Shown here: positions 32,452 to 45,125 of the stretch, in pieces
Layout: the number at the start of each line of letters is the position of its first letter
How positions within the stretch are numbered: the first letter of the stretch is position 1
Assembly (NCBI RefSeq): GCF_030272615.1
Contig: NC_081413.1
Coordinates: 187,084,669-187,144,668 of the forward strand
Source of the DNA: Cryptomeria japonica
Lineage: Eukaryota > Streptophyta > Pinopsida > Cupressales > Cupressaceae
DNA: 60,000 nucleotides
Reading direction: 5' to 3'
The notes under the pieces: model-generated
What the model saw: only the letters and a program-made list of their open reading frames with translations
Database searches by the model: none
Told to the model about the DNA's origin: nothing
Position numbers and translations under genes: made by a program

Positions 32452-33407
32452 CTTTTGTTAGTCTCAAATTTTGATTTCCCTTTTATCCTTCCTGTAAGAA
32501 ATAAATCAACTCTGTCTGCATATGAAAGATCAAGGAAATGGAACTCAAGAGTAACATATAACAAGGTTTGGAGACCTTCTACACTTTAAACTTGTCCAAA
32601 GTTCAGGTGGGTATAACTTCTGTGAATACTTTCACACTTTAAAATTGAGATCCACAGTAAACCAGTGCTAAAAAACTTGTGGACTTCATCACCTCAATGA
32701 AACTGAAACACTAAAAGAAAAAAAAACTTGCATTCATTTTAGTACTGATCTTCAAGAAAAATAGAAAGAAATCATTTAATCTGATACCTGTGCCTTATCC
32801 GGGCTACAGAGTCACCTAAATCAAATAATAATTCTCAAAATGAAACACTCATATACATCTCATCATTTTGGCTTTTATGAATCCCATACATGCCTAGAAT
32901 ATATATAGATCCTCTCCCATTCAACTAAAACAATTGATCAGATTCATAGCAACAAACAATAGACTTGCTGACAGAAGTATTTCATGCATATTTAATCCCT
33001 CTCCTGAAGAGAAAAGCCATAAATAACATCTACAAGATTGCCTTACAATCCATGTTCATTCGAACAACCCTAGATTATCCAAATGAAACTAGCAAACTAA
33101 AGAATGCACACCAGAAGACAAAGGAATTTTAGGCCTAAAACTTTGATCTCTATATTCATATTCATTCCTGAAAATATTACATAACTCAGAGCAATCTCCT
33201 TAAAACCAGAAAAAGGTCCTAAATATATTTTGCCAAAGTTTCTTTACAAAAAATTTGTGATCATTTTTACACTAGTCCTCGTATCCATTTATAGCATTAA
33301 GGATGCATACAAGCTTCAGACATTCTTAGAAAGGTTTGTTACAAACCGCGATACTTTCTAAGAAATAGTTACAAGTCTTTTTCAATATCAAAGGCCTCTT
33401 CCATTTG

Positions 33408-36400
33408 TTATTCTATTGCAACCTTTTCTATCTGCTCTGGAGTATCTTCTTGTTGTCCGATATATTTTTCCTTCCACTCCTGGAACACATCATCACTTGG
33501 CCAAGCAAAGCTAATAATCTTATGTTTCATCCTTTCTAGCCTTTTCCAAGTGACCCTTAACTGCCCAATTTTTGTTTCTATGAAACCATAATGTGATTTC
33601 ACCTTTTCAATCTCTTCAATTGTTTGGACAAATAAGGATGTGTCATCAGTGTTAATGATTTCATTAACCCTTTGGGATAATTTGTGGTCCAGCTCTTCTA
33701 GCCAAGCCTTCTCCTCTTTCAACTGAATTGGACCAACAAAACCCCCTAGAAACAATTCATATTTGTGATTTGAATATTCATTTCTATGTAGTTGGGCTTT
33801 TCTTTTTACACCTGCCCTTTCCTCTGAGAATATATTCATTTCTTTTATAAACTCACTAGTGGACCTAAGATTGTCATTTGCCTCTGCATCTGCATGGGAT
33901 GAACACATGAGCTCTAACTCCTTACCTCTAGGCATCCACTTATTAAGAATTAGTTCTAAGGTGGCTTCATCCTCTCTTAAATCAATTAGAATATTCAGGA
34001 TCCTTTTCATACAAATGTGTACAGTAGAGGCCTTGACCGAATTAGCAAACTTCAAAATTGTGGCTTTTACCTTTTCTTCATACTTGCTTGCAAACAATGT
34101 TTGAGCTTGTTTCAACTTTTTCAACTCATGTTGGATAGTTTTAGCTAGGTGGAAACCAGAAGGCACAGGAGAAGGGGGATATTCTATAATGCGACTGGTA
34201 GGTGGAGGTCTTGTTGGAGAGGAGGCTATCATGAGAGTAGAGGATTCACCTGGATGGTGCTGACCTACCAACTGACTATGAAGTCTAGCAATAATACGGT
34301 CTATGTTGGCTACTCCTTCTTTGGCCTTATTGTAAGCCTTTAAGATGGTTTCCAATTTTAATTGGAGATTAGCCTTCTCTTTTGCCTCCTTTTCTACTAC
34401 TGCCACACTGAACTTTGAAGTTTCCAAGACCGTTCTTGCAGCTTCCACCACCCCTGTATCTTGGACTCTTTTTATAATCATGGTGCCTAGGAGACTAGAG
34501 TCTGATACACCTTTCCTCCATTTACTCTCATCCTTCTTCAGTGACCACATGACTAGAGTAGTGTTATCCTTCCTGAAGGTCACTCCTTCCATGGGTTTGG
34601 TTTCCTTCCTTACTGCGTCAAGAACTAGAGCATCAGCTATATCCCATTCAGGGAGGAGTAAAACACCAGCCTTAGACACCATCTCTCTTCCCTTGTCAGG
34701 AGTAATAGTCTGAAACTCTTCAATCATTTCTTGCTTCACCTCTTCTTCCACCTGAGTTACATCTCTGTCAGGCTATTTACTCTTCCTTTGCTCACATCTG
34801 GCTTTGAATTGTTCCATATTTTGCTTCTACACAAATTGCATGAAAGCCCATGTTGTAACAAAATTACTGTTAGCCAGGAACTCCTCACTAGCTTGCTTAA
34901 CAGTAAGGTCTAACTCTTTGCCCTTTAGCTCACCATCAGTCAAGTTCATTTCAGCACTAGGTGGCTCTTCTGGCATCCCCTCTTGGATCTCCTCATGTGT
35001 AGGCAATCTCCCCGAGACTCCCTAACTGTAACAATTGTTCGCCCATGGCCTGCTCATCTTCTATGTGGATAGGGGACTGAGATGGAGAATACAAAGGCTC
35101 ATTGGTTTGAACTTCCTTTCCTACCCGTTGCCTTTTAAGGGAGTCTTGGATGTCAATGACATCCTCAATTGCTCTTTTCCCTCTTCAAGTGGAAGGCTCA
35201 CTTGTCACTGGCATCATCACACTGTACTTTGATTTCCTATGCATCACATAATCACTAGGTGGGATAGCCTTAGCAAAGGTAGGATTAGCTAAAACCAATT
35301 TAACCTTGTCAGGATCATTTTGCATTATAGCCACCCTTTTTTCTTTCAAGGTTTGCATGAGGTCTTCAAAATAAAGAACCAAAATTTTGATTTTCTCCTC
35401 AAAGGGATTGAAACTAGAGAGAGGGTCATAACTGCTATCAAATTGATGAATGAAATCAAGAGCCATCTTATATGCAACCCACTTCTCTTTCCTCAGTTCT
35501 TGCTCATCCAAACTAAATTCATTTCTAATTAAATCTTCAGGAAACTGAAATTGGTGAGGCCTACCTTTACACACTGCCCTCTTTCTAAACATGCCATTGA
35601 AAAAGTCCTTAGGGTCTGCGCATCTTGAAACTGCAGTTGACAACCTATATGGCTTAAAGAATTCTTCAAAATATTTCTAGCCACCTTTAGTGATCACAAA
35701 ATGACGGGCCACGATAATGGTTGGGGAAATGGTCCCTTTACCCCTATTTGTCAACTCTGCCTCTTGTACACCACCAATTTGCCTCAAGACTTCTACAATC
35801 CCTATCTTCAATGGGACCTAATAGGGCAATAGATAGGGAGTACCTCTGAAACCATACACTCTAAAAATGGTAGAAACAGGGTACAAATACATATCTCCCC
35901 AATTGTGAACAATCTTAATACCCTCAGCAAACTCTTTAGGCCTTAGGAATTCCAAGAGAGCCTTAGGAATCCTAGGGTTTTCTGTGCACAAAAGAAATCT
36001 AATCTTAGATGCAAAGCATCTATCAAACTTCAAATATCTAGCATCCTCTCTATCTTAGGATAAAACAGTGCTCCAAAGTTGAACAGGCATCTCTTCCTTA
36101 TCTTTCACCTTAACCAAATCCATTTCCTTTGCAATATAATCAACACCTTTGAACAAAAACATGTGCATTAGAAGGGAATACCATCCAAACGATCTTTCCA
36201 CCTTACCATTTTTATCCCTACTAGCCCTCCATGAATTGCATCAGTAAGGTATGGCACATAATCAAATGTTATTGCCAGAGAGGGGTTTAGAATTTGTGCA
36301 ATCATCAGCATGTAATGGGTTGGCATGTTTTTCTCAGCATCTTCTCCAAAAATCTAACACAATGCCCAATACATACCATTAGCTCTTAGAGTAAACAAAT

Positions 36401-36995
36401 TCAAGGAGAAAGGCTCCATTGTACTGGGGCCTACAACTGTAAACCCTCCTATCCTGACAAAATATTCTTTCAGTGGGCCACTCCTAAGGTGATCCCTTTG
36501 TGCATTAGAGACCTAGGCTAATGACTCAAAATCAATAGGTTCTAATAGGTTTGAAGCTTCACTGAGCTTAAATACATTTCTGAATTCATCATCATTTATT
36601 TCAATCAAGGCTGATCCCTTCACATTCCTGATACATCTAGCTATAGGGTCATAATTTTGTGCAATCAGAGTCAACAAATCTACATCCATGAAAACACCAG
36701 GAACAATAAGCTTCCCCACATCTAATTCCTATATGCTATTTAAAGAGGCAAGGGAATGTCTCTGAGCAAAACCAACTTTGAACAATCCTAAACTTGACAG
36801 CCCTATTTGAGGATCCCTTAACCAATTACCTTTATCATATAAGCCATCCCCAATTGTCAAACGAGGGTTCTTTGGTACTAATTCTTTAGCTTTAGCCCCG
36901 ACATTGGTTGACATAGTTAACTGTTCCAAAAAATCATCAAAAATGTTCCTATCCTGGTAATTCACTTTTTCTGTCAACTCCCTCCTTGGTACCAT
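33408..36995 (-). pseudogene. Long broken ORF inside the 5' LTR of element B
   Basis: A start codon at 36995 (also present in the other LTR copy) opens a frame traceable through 36513-36995, 35818-36033, 35185-35643 and 33408-34751, about 1,200 codons. The breaks include in-frame TAG at 36729, 36513 and 36354 and at least two frame changes. The N-terminal half looks globular (IEINDDEFRNVFKLSEA, CTENPRIPKALLEFLRPKEF, YLYPVSTIFRVYGFRG). The C-terminal 447 codons are mostly helical with long coiled coils. There is no protease, RT, integrase or envelope-type membrane motif. The architecture echoes the large protein of element C and the PMD protein of A. I do not recognise the family with certainty; the function is unknown. 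Confidence 0.65.
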
Positions 36996-37754
36996 CTTGA
37001 TAATGCAACTATATCAATTGAGACTTGCATAGACCTCTAATGAAACAATTCACTGAGCAGTCACCGAATTCAGACTAGAAATAGCAAGAGAAAGCACAAA
37101 AACCTGTTATTCGCCTAAAGAAAAACCCCTCCGCACCAATTGCTCTGCAATATACTTCGTTGAAATGATGCCAACATTCAAGTTGATGTGGACTCTAATA
37201 CGGCAAGTTGGCATTGAATTTTAGAAATTATTCCCGCATGCTTCGGCCATCACCTCAGAATTGAATTCTCAATTCAAATTCAAAAATGGGCTCCAATGGA
37301 TCATAAATTTTCTGAGTATTTCCTCTGTTTCATTGTTTGGCTATTTCACAAAGCTTAAAACCTCCACACTTTTCTTTCACAAAACAACGACAACCGTTGG
37401 ATCACGGGAACTTGCACTATTTTTATTCCGTCCGGTCTTTCTGTGTTAGTGACGGGCCCCACCTACTTTTCGCTATTTCACGGGCCTTAAACCTTGTGCA
37501 ATTTTCTTTCATGAAGCAATTCCGACCATTAGATCATAATCTACTTGCCTGGTCTTTATCTCATATAGCGACCGTCAGTCTTATTAACTAACCACGCACC
37601 ACCTTGATAGCTAACGGTTTTTGCCACTTCATGAAGATTCGACCGCAGGCATCTTCGGGTTGCGAAACAACGCGAGCTGTTAGATCAATCTCAAGATGTA
37701 TACTATTTAACATTCTCGAACCCTTAAGTGTGGGTCCTTTAACTCAGAGACCAC

Positions 37755-38909
37755 TTGCTTTATCTCATCACCGGTTAACAAACGCCACATGGCAGTTGGT
37801 CATTTGCTCATGAAGTTCCATCGGGTTCAATTCTGAAACCGCCGCATGCTTTACTTTACTATTCCCCACATAACTGCTAGTTGAACCAAGGCGGGCCCTC
37901 AATTATCCTTCAGAGCCACGTGCACTTGACAGGTCACCATTACACTCCACGGAACAAACCATCTGTCCTGCCATGTGTCCGTGACCTTAGCAGTTTGGTC
38001 TCAGCCTTTCGGTGGAATTCCTTCTTCGGTGAGCGGTCTATAGGTCTCATTGAACAGGCACTTTCATCGAAATTGTCGGGCCCACCATAGACTGCCACCT
38101 CAGCACCATCGGACCCACCACCTGTCTTTCGCTATTTCACGATCACTAATCTTCATTTGACTTGCAGTTACGAAACCACGATAATTTTCTGATCAAATCA
38201 TACTTAATCGGCCTTTAACTTTATGATCTGCCTGTCCTTTGGGCCCACTGGCCCCTTTTGCCTTTTTGCAAAGCTTAAAACTCAGGTTACTTATCTTCGT
38301 GAGACAATGACAACCGCTAGATCATGGGAACTTGCTTGTCAGTTACCCTTGCTGTGACAATTTCGCCCAGGCCCACCACCTTGTCGCTACTTCATGAAAG
38401 GTAGAACACATGCATCTTCTGGCCTCGAATCAACGTGAGTCGTTGATCTTTTCTAAACCAATCATCCTTTAACCAAAGAATCTGCTCACCTCTGGGACCC
38501 GCCAAGTCTTTCGCTATTTCGCAGAACTTAACTTGCCGACATCTCTGCCTAACGAAACAATGACAACCATTGGATTAACAATGAGTTGCACAATAATTAA
38601 GGAGCCCAACAAATATTAGAACAAGATATAGGTAAAGGCGCATAGATTTAAAAATTAAGGGACTGCCTAGGGAAATAACTAATGGGGGGACACTTTTCAT
38701 GATAGACCGACCCTTCTTTAAGTGGTAAAAGTAACTTAGAAATAGAACATAGGGGTTTTTTGCAAACATAGGAAGGGTTAAAACTCAAAAACCTTAAACC
38801 CTCTTCTGACCCAAGACAATCAGAGGCAACAAGGGCATACTAGACACAGTTTTTGCAGACTTCTAGCCAATTATGGAACAAGAATATCCAATTTTAAACA
38901 GTGATAACA
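37755..38909 (-). other. Element B 5' LTR, outer (U3) end without gene
   Basis: No coding potential. It contains repeated variants of TTTCGCTATTTC followed by CGAAACTTAAAA-like sequence and of ACGACAACCGTTGGATCA, spaced a few hundred bases apart. They suggest internal duplications in U3. It ends GATAACA. Confidence 0.5.
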
Positions 38910-40920
38910 CTATGGATGTAAAATCCGTTATGCAAACATGACTATATATGAATTATGTGCTAACCTATCGATGATGCAGAATGTGATGCATATGAGATGT
39001 GATTAGACGCACATGTAGGAAATGCAAGATTGACATGATGGTGAATGCATAATGCTCCAGGGATATTCAATGATGATAGTATGGTGGAAAGAAGAGAAGG
39101 AAATGTGTGCACATTCCTAGATGAGGCCAATCAAGGTAAAGAACTAGGAAAATACAATGCAAATTGAAAATGTAGATGAAGGAATCATGGAGCATGAGAA
39201 TCTTTGGCATGAAGTGCCATCATAGAGAGCACTTATTTTCTTCAGCATTGTATGTGATACACTAGGGTATAAAGAACCAAGGTGAGTTTCAAAACTAATG
39301 CATGGACTGACTCAATAAGAAGACACAAAAGGTTAGTCTAGCACCACACAAAGTTACAAAAAACTCTACAGGATGTAATGCTAAAAAAACTACAAGAAAA
39401 GAGACATGCCCCAATGTAACATGAGATAACTGAGACCTCATGAGGGTACAACTAGGGACACATTAAAAACACATCAGGAAAAAAACAAAAACATATAAGA
39501 TCAAACCCTTAGTTTTGTTATTCCTACTGCACCATGATATTAAGGATCATGGTGACCAAGATGACACAATACAAAGGTGCTAAAAATGAAAAAAAATGAA
39601 AAAGAATCAAAGCCAACATAAGTGCCTCAATTATATTTTTCCAAAAAAGAGGACTAACAGATGGGGATTTGATATTGTCTGACTAGAGGAAGGATACATC
39701 CTACGTAGATTGATGACTAGATGAGGGATTGATGAGATTGATCGACAAAAGGGAACCTGATATGATCATGATGACAAAGATGCTTGAGGATAATTATTGA
39801 AGAACTAGTGAATGGGATATGATCTTGACTATGCAACCAACATGCACATGTAGAACCAACAACCTATCTACAAGGCACACCTATATACAACCGATACGAA
39901 AACCCCAAAGAAGGGAAAAGGGAATATATAGGACAAGACCAACAATTATGTGCAAAGAACTAGGGTGAACTCTATGCACAAGCATCTATGGACAAGAGAC
40001 AATTGTACAAAAAAATGGAAGGAGAAGCGCAAGGTGAAGCAGATGGATGTGAATCATGAAATAGGAGATGCAAATAGAAAAGGATACTGTGTTGAGAAAG
40101 GTACAAGGGATGTTGATGGAGGTGAGTAATAAAAGATATCGCATCAAGATGAGGTGAATAGGAGGAGCTAAAGAATAATGCCACTGCCCTCACATACAAT
40201 GCTTATTTCTAGGTTTTCACCATATATACATGCCCAAGATGCCATCAGAAGTTCTTTTCACCATAGGACGATTTATTTTTCTTTACTATATTCTTTTTAT
40301 TGTTTTTTCTTTTTTCTTTTTTCTTGGATTTTGTCATTTTGTCAGTTTATTTTTTGTACCTTTTTTGGGGGGATTTTTTTATTTTAGAATGGTATACTAC
40401 CACGGATTAGGCATAGAATTTATTTAGATGCAAGATATTTAGGGGATCATTGAGAGGCTCCCCTTCTAGAGTGGATAATTGATAGGCCCCTAACCAATAT
40501 TTTATTATGACTACATATGGGCCCAACCAATTGACTTCATATTTTCCTTTCTTGTATTTGTCCTATTGATTCCATGGATTTTATTTAAGCACTAGAACCA
40601 ACCTCAAACTCACAAGGATGAAATTTTTTCAGATATTGTTTCTTGAGCCTAGTTTGATATATCTACAGGTGATCATATGCTTTCTAACATTGCTCGTCAA
40701 GGAGATCTAGTTGAGCTAGTTGTGCCAACCTATAATCTTCACCAAAAATAAAATATTTCAAGGAAATGTGCAAAGATGGTAACTCAACCTCAATTGGTAA
40801 GATTTCTTTTGCACCATAGACAAGGGAATATAGAGTGGCTTCAGTGGGAGTTTGCATATTGGTGCGATATTCCCAAAGGGTAGGATTGAGATGGAGATGC
40901 CAATCATGACTTGTTTCATT
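38910..40920. other. Element D non-coding 3' region
   Basis: No gene recognised. AGATGCCATCAGAAGTTCTT followed by TTCACCATAGGACGA near 40235-40275 matches the spacer behind integrase in element A. The sequence around 39300-39480 resembles 51020-51200 in D2. The left edge is the target-site side of element B. Confidence 0.55.
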
Positions 40921-40958
40921 GACAATCTTTTTGAGGATACGTGATAAAGTTATGTTGG

Positions 40959-41411
40959 TTACCTCATCCTAGCCATTTCCTTGTGGATAATATGGGGGGA
41001 ACCAATGGTACCGGATATGAAATTTGGAACAAAGACATGCATGTGTTGGTTCTTAAAAGGGGTCCCATTATTTTTAATAATAGTAGAAGGAATTCCATAG
41101 CGAAAAAAGATGTGAGATGGGATAAACTTAGACACTTGGACACTAGTGGTAAGGGTGAGGGGAATAGCTTCAACCCACTTGGTAAAATATTCAGTGGTTG
41201 CAATGATATACTTGTGTCCATCTGAGGAAGCAGGATGAATCCTACCAACAAGGTCAAGGCCCCAAATAGAAAAAGGCCATGGTATTGTAATCGGCTGTAG
41301 ATCCTGTGTTGGAACATGAATCAAGTTGTCATGTTGTTGATATTGTACACACTTCTTCACAAAATCATAACAGTTATGCTTCATTGTGGGCCAATAGTAC
41401 CTCACTATCAA
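40959..41411 (-). pseudogene. Integrase fragment of element D
   Basis: The 150-codon stretch aligns with the element A core: YYWPTMKHNCYDFVKKC, WGLDLVGRIHP (first Asp kept) and YFTKWVEAIPLT. The second catalytic position reads IIKNNG, with Asn in place of Asp, and the third motif (PQGNGQAE in A) is unrecognisable. One zinc cysteine is also lost (CVQYQQ). The enzyme is clearly dead. The rest of the C-terminus (about 40640-40950) exists only as broken frames. Confidence 0.82.
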
Positions 41412-41849
41412 GAGTTATTTGGAAAGGACATATCCACGTGTATGAGCACCACAAGTTCTGACATGCACTTCTTTCATCACAAGATTAGCCTCATTCAAAT
41501 CTAGACATCTAGCTAGGATGTCGTGATAGCCTCAACGATAAAAATTATCTCCTATAAGTATAAATTAGGCACAATGACGATTGAGGTTTTGATGATCATT
41601 TTAGGATATGTTGGGTGGAAGGGTACCATCTTTAAGGTAGGCATAAATATCATGGTACCAAAGGGACTGGGGATCAATAATGTTACAAACTATATTTCTA
41701 TGTGATGTTTCAAAAGCTGGTTGGAGAAGCTACTCGACCAAGAATTTATATTTAGGACTATTTGACTCAATTGAAAGTAGTGAACAAATAGTGGCCATCA
41801 CATCGACTACCTTGTTTTGTGCCCTAGGGATCTGATCAAGGGTAATGTT

Positions 41850-42671
41850 TTGAGAATTTTGCTTAGATCGTCAACCATTCTTTTGTATGGTAGGATCTTG
41901 TCATCCTTAGTTTGGTACTCATCATTCACTTGCTTGACAATAAATTTTGAATCCCCATAGACAAGAATATTTGCAATATTCCATTGAATAGTTGTTTTGA
42001 GACCAGTGATGAGACCTTCATACTCAGCAATATTATTGGTACATGGGAATGATAACTTGAATGATTTTGGAATGATGTCCCTTTATGGAGTCACAAATAG
42101 GAACCCTACGCCCAATCCATTTTGTGTAAGTCAAGCATCGAAATAAAGCTTCCAAGGGGTTTGTGTTGTGACTGTGTAGACATATTCATCTAGAAATTCA
42201 ATAATTAGTGGATGTGTATCCATAAAGGGGTGTTTTTTCCAGTTGTTCTGCAATAACCCATCCTTTGATGGCCTTTCTATCTACATTTTGGATATCAAAT
42301 TCACTAAGAAACATAACCCATTTGGCCATATGAATAGTAATGGTTGTCTTTGATAATAGGTACTTTAAAGGATTAATCTTATATTTGATCTTAAAAATAT
42401 GACACAGAATGTAACGTTGGAGCTTCTGTGAACAAAAGACAAAAGCTAAACATGCTTTTTCCATGGGTGAGTAGTTGAGCTCATATCCCACCAAGGGTCG
42501 GGCAATATAGTAAATGGCACGTTCTTTTCCCTGATCATCATGTTGGGCAAGGAGTTTCCCCATTGTAACTGGAGTAGCTAAGACATATATAAGGAATGGC
42601 CACCCTAGAATTGGTGGTATCAATACTGGGGAATGGGCCAAATGTTTTTTTATCTTTTTTGAATTCCACAA
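41850..42671 (-). pseudogene. RNase H and archaeal-type RNase H remnants of element D
   Basis: The stretch 42198-42671 matches the first RNase H (ERAIYYIARPLVGYELNYSP, HMAKWVMFLSEFDIQNVD). Below it, in frames with stops, is the second RNase H: WKLYFDA, NNIAEYEGLITGL and VYGDSKFIVKQV. The order is as in element A. Its upstream join to RT is interrupted by the composite patch at about 42680. Confidence 0.78.
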
Positions 42672-42716
42672 TATTTTTTTTTAATTAAGTGACTAATCAT
42701 CTTTTAAACAGTTTCT

Positions 42717-43028
42717 GTGGTTATATTTTTTTCCAGATGTAAGGTATCCAGTAAGTGTTGTAAAGTTGTTATTGATAGTGGTAGTTTAGATAACCTTGTT
42801 TCAGAAGAGATGGTGAATAAGTTGAAATTTAAGAGATTGACACACCCTAAGCCTTATCAGATAGCATGGATTCGGGATGAACATAAGTTGTTAGTAAGTG
42901 AACAGTTTTTAGTAAAATTGAAAATTGGAAATTATCATGATGAAGTTTTATGTGATATTATGCCTATGGATATTTGTCATCTTTTGTTGGGAAGACCTTG
43001 GCAGTTTGATAGAAAAGCAATACATGAT
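42717..43028 (+). pseudogene. Chromovirus (Ty3/gypsy) protease fragment
   Basis: The stretch contains CKVVIDSGSLDNLVSEEMV (active-site Asp-Ser-Gly) and CDIMPMDICHLLLGRPWQFD, the protease form typical of chromoviruses and unlike the Tat protease of elements A, D and E. It is open on the plus strand, opposite to element D. It breaks after KAIHD at an LTR-like block and resumes at 44618. The rest of Gag is missing. It is a captured fragment, not a working gene. Confidence 0.85.
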
Positions 43029-44617
43029 TGTGATAACTCAATGATGAACCACTAGTACCAAACCGGTACTAAGAGGGGGGGTGAATCAGTACAAACACAA
43101 ATACAGTCCAAAACCCATTTGACAACAAATAATCCAAATGACTGGCAAACAGTGATACTGGTTGAAACAGAGTGCAACCGGTAACACCCAGAATAACTGA
43201 AACAATCATAAACCGGTCACTCACTAAGCTTTCCTCTTAGCTCAATACTATAGTACCATTACACTCTAATGCATGAATAGGTAAACTATCATCAGATCTT
43301 CATAATAGTTAGTTCAATATGTTTTATAGACAGGCATAAAACACAAAACATCATATGCTCAACAGGTAATAACAAAGCATCACAAGATAAAAGCATTACA
43401 CATGACACACATATTTTTCATGTGGAAACCCAACTAGGAAAAACCACGGTGGGGATGAATACCCACAAGTTGCTTTTGAACTCTTTAGAAGTCCGCTCTG
43501 TTAGGAGCCTTGTCTGGTTAAAGACATTACAATAGGTTCTGCTAGAAACCGATCCTGTTAGCGATCACCCGGTTAAGGGATGGCTACAATACCCGATTAG
43601 GGTTACCTTGTTAGAGGATTTCAAGAACTCAATAGCTAAAGGATCTCCAGAGCTCTATAGCTTCCCAGAACTCATTAACTTTGAGTTACCCTGTTAAGGG
43701 ATTTGAATCAAGCTGGTTAAGACTACCCTGTTAAGGGATTTGTATCAAGCCGCTTAAGGCTACCCTATTAAGGGATTTCACAACTGTTGAAGTGGTTAAA
43801 GATCAACAGGAATTATAATGATTTGGTAACAACACTCAATGCTAATGCAGATCCATTTTGGCTCCTTTTCACCTTCTACACATTTACTTTGCAGGTATCT
43901 CGTCTCTCCTTTGGTCTGCCAAGAATCACGTATCACTTCCCTTGGATACACACTCACAACTTTTGCCAACAACCTTAGAAAGAAACACAACATTGACCTT
44001 ATAGGAAACAGATAGGTCAGTAGCAAAAAACCCTAAACTCTAAACCTGTTAGGTTAAGCAATACAAGCAGTTCAATCCTGACCGTTGAATCATACTGGAT
44101 TAAATGCAACAATCTTGAATCGATCTCAAGACATTCTCCATCGTCCATTATCCATCGATTTCATGGCGGTTGATAACCCATCACGCATTATCACTGTTTG
44201 ACAAACTTCGCACATTCTCGAGGTAGATAGGAATAATCTTCTTCATGCAAGATCCTTCATGCTCATAGAGCTTACGTGGCAACACGACCTATTCTCCGTT
44301 ATACTGTTAACTCATTACACAAAGATCACCGATTGAGTCACACAGGCTTGAGGTACTCCAACCAAAAATCCTGAAGTGGAAACTACCTACCAACTGGTAG
44401 TCACACAATGCTTCCATGTGTCAGTTCCCATAAGTACATGTCATTTCATCTTGAACAAATATGCCGCTTCACTTTGGCATATATATACTGGTTCATACAT
44501 ATGCTGGTTCTCTCTTCTCACCTATCACATGTGCTAGTTCACATCATGTCACATATTGACATCAATGACAACATACAATATCATTATGTCTTCATGTCGG
44601 TTCACATAATGCCAACA
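43029..44617. repeat. Probable solo LTR splitting the chromovirus fragment
   Basis: It begins TGTGATAACTC and ends TGCCAACA. Near the start, ACTAAGAGGGGGGGTGAATCAG parallels the same place in element C's LTR, and GTTAGAGGATTT phrases recur in both, so it belongs to a related LTR family. It interrupts the chromovirus frame precisely. Only GAT is shared at the two junctions, so the target duplication is eroded or the ends are off by a few bases. Orientation by analogy with C is minus. No gene is present. Confidence 0.6.
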
Positions 44618-44905
44618 GATGGGAGGAATAATACATACACTATTGTGGCCAATGAGATGAAGCAAACCTTGTTACCTTTGGAGGAATGTTTGAAAAATGA
44701 AGTTTGTACAAATACAAGAATCCGTTTAGTAGATGGAAGGAAATTCATTGATGGACTGAGACATGAGAATGTGTGTTTTGCCTTAATTCCTATGAAGACT
44801 GAGAGACCTGAACCAGAAGGAGAACACCCGATAGAGATAAGAGATTTGTTGACAGAATATGAGGACATAATTTTAGGTAATGTACCTAATGGATTGCCAA
44901 ACCTC
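44618..44905 (+). pseudogene. Chromovirus protease-RT linker fragment
   Basis: It continues the frame interrupted at 43028: DGRNNTYTIVANEMKQTLLP, then HENVCFALIPMKTE and EIRDLLTEYEDIILGNVPNGLP, the linker before RT in chromoviruses. It ends abruptly at about 44905, where copia sequence in the opposite orientation begins. Confidence 0.8.
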
Positions 44906-45125
44906 ACTGATCCACCATTCCAATCTTCAAGCTTAATGAATTTATTCTTATCACCAATCATGTGGTTCGAGCAACCACTATCTATTACCCACAAGTTTTT
45001 CCTTTAAGTATGTAGGGTAGTTTGGACAATTCAGCCTCTGATAATAGTTTGCACAGATCTAGACCTCAGTCCCTTCAGACTTTAGCCCCCCTGGACCAAA
45101 ATCTCTCTGGAAACTACATCTATTC
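44906..45125 (-). pseudogene. Ty1/copia protease fragment
   Basis: On the minus strand LWVIDSGCSNHMIGDKNKF, followed by IKLEDWNGG, is the N-terminus of a copia protease (active-site Asp-Ser-Gly). Sequence upstream (to about 45125) is broken and could be the end of copia Gag. It is joined head-on to the chromovirus fragment. Confidence 0.75.

Larger units (their letters stand above)
15695..38909 (-). mobile_element. Element B: Tat-like Ty3/gypsy element with giant ORF-bearing LTRs
   Basis: About 1.95 kb is shared between two places: 15695-16496 plus 24040-25187, and 36953-38909. Both copies end GATAACA on the right, after which the flanks differ. Minus-strand coding order is gag, zinc motif, protease, RNase H-like domain, RT, RNase H and integrase. 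A primer-site-like sequence at 32431-32451 (minus TGGTGACTCTGCTGGGGA) sits beside TGTTAG, which begins the long 5' LTR (32456-38909). The 3' LTR starts at 25187 (minus) and is broken by element C and then by element A; the rest is outside the window. B itself interrupts element D. The predicted right target duplication is CTATG (38910-38914). Confidence 0.8.
32456..38909 (-). repeat. Element B 5' LTR, about 6.45 kb
   Basis: The plus-strand ends are TGTTAG (32456) and GATAACA (38909), a 5-bp inverted TGTTA/TAACA. The inner end abuts the primer site and the outer end abuts element D. The outer 1.95 kb is confirmed by the sister copy (15695-16496, 24040-25187). The inner 4.5 kb has no sister in the window because element A removed it from view, so the inner boundary rests on the primer site alone. 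Confidence 0.7.

Noticed and set aside
40178-40427. Very hydrophobic Phe-rich plus-strand frame resembling a membrane protein
   Set aside because: It comes from a T-rich low-complexity tract in the element D spacer that also exists in element A near 4980-5060.
44602-44994. Single 130-codon minus-strand copia gene
   Set aside because: Only the first 30 codons are copia protease; the remainder is the antisense of the chromovirus linker, so it is a fusion artefact.
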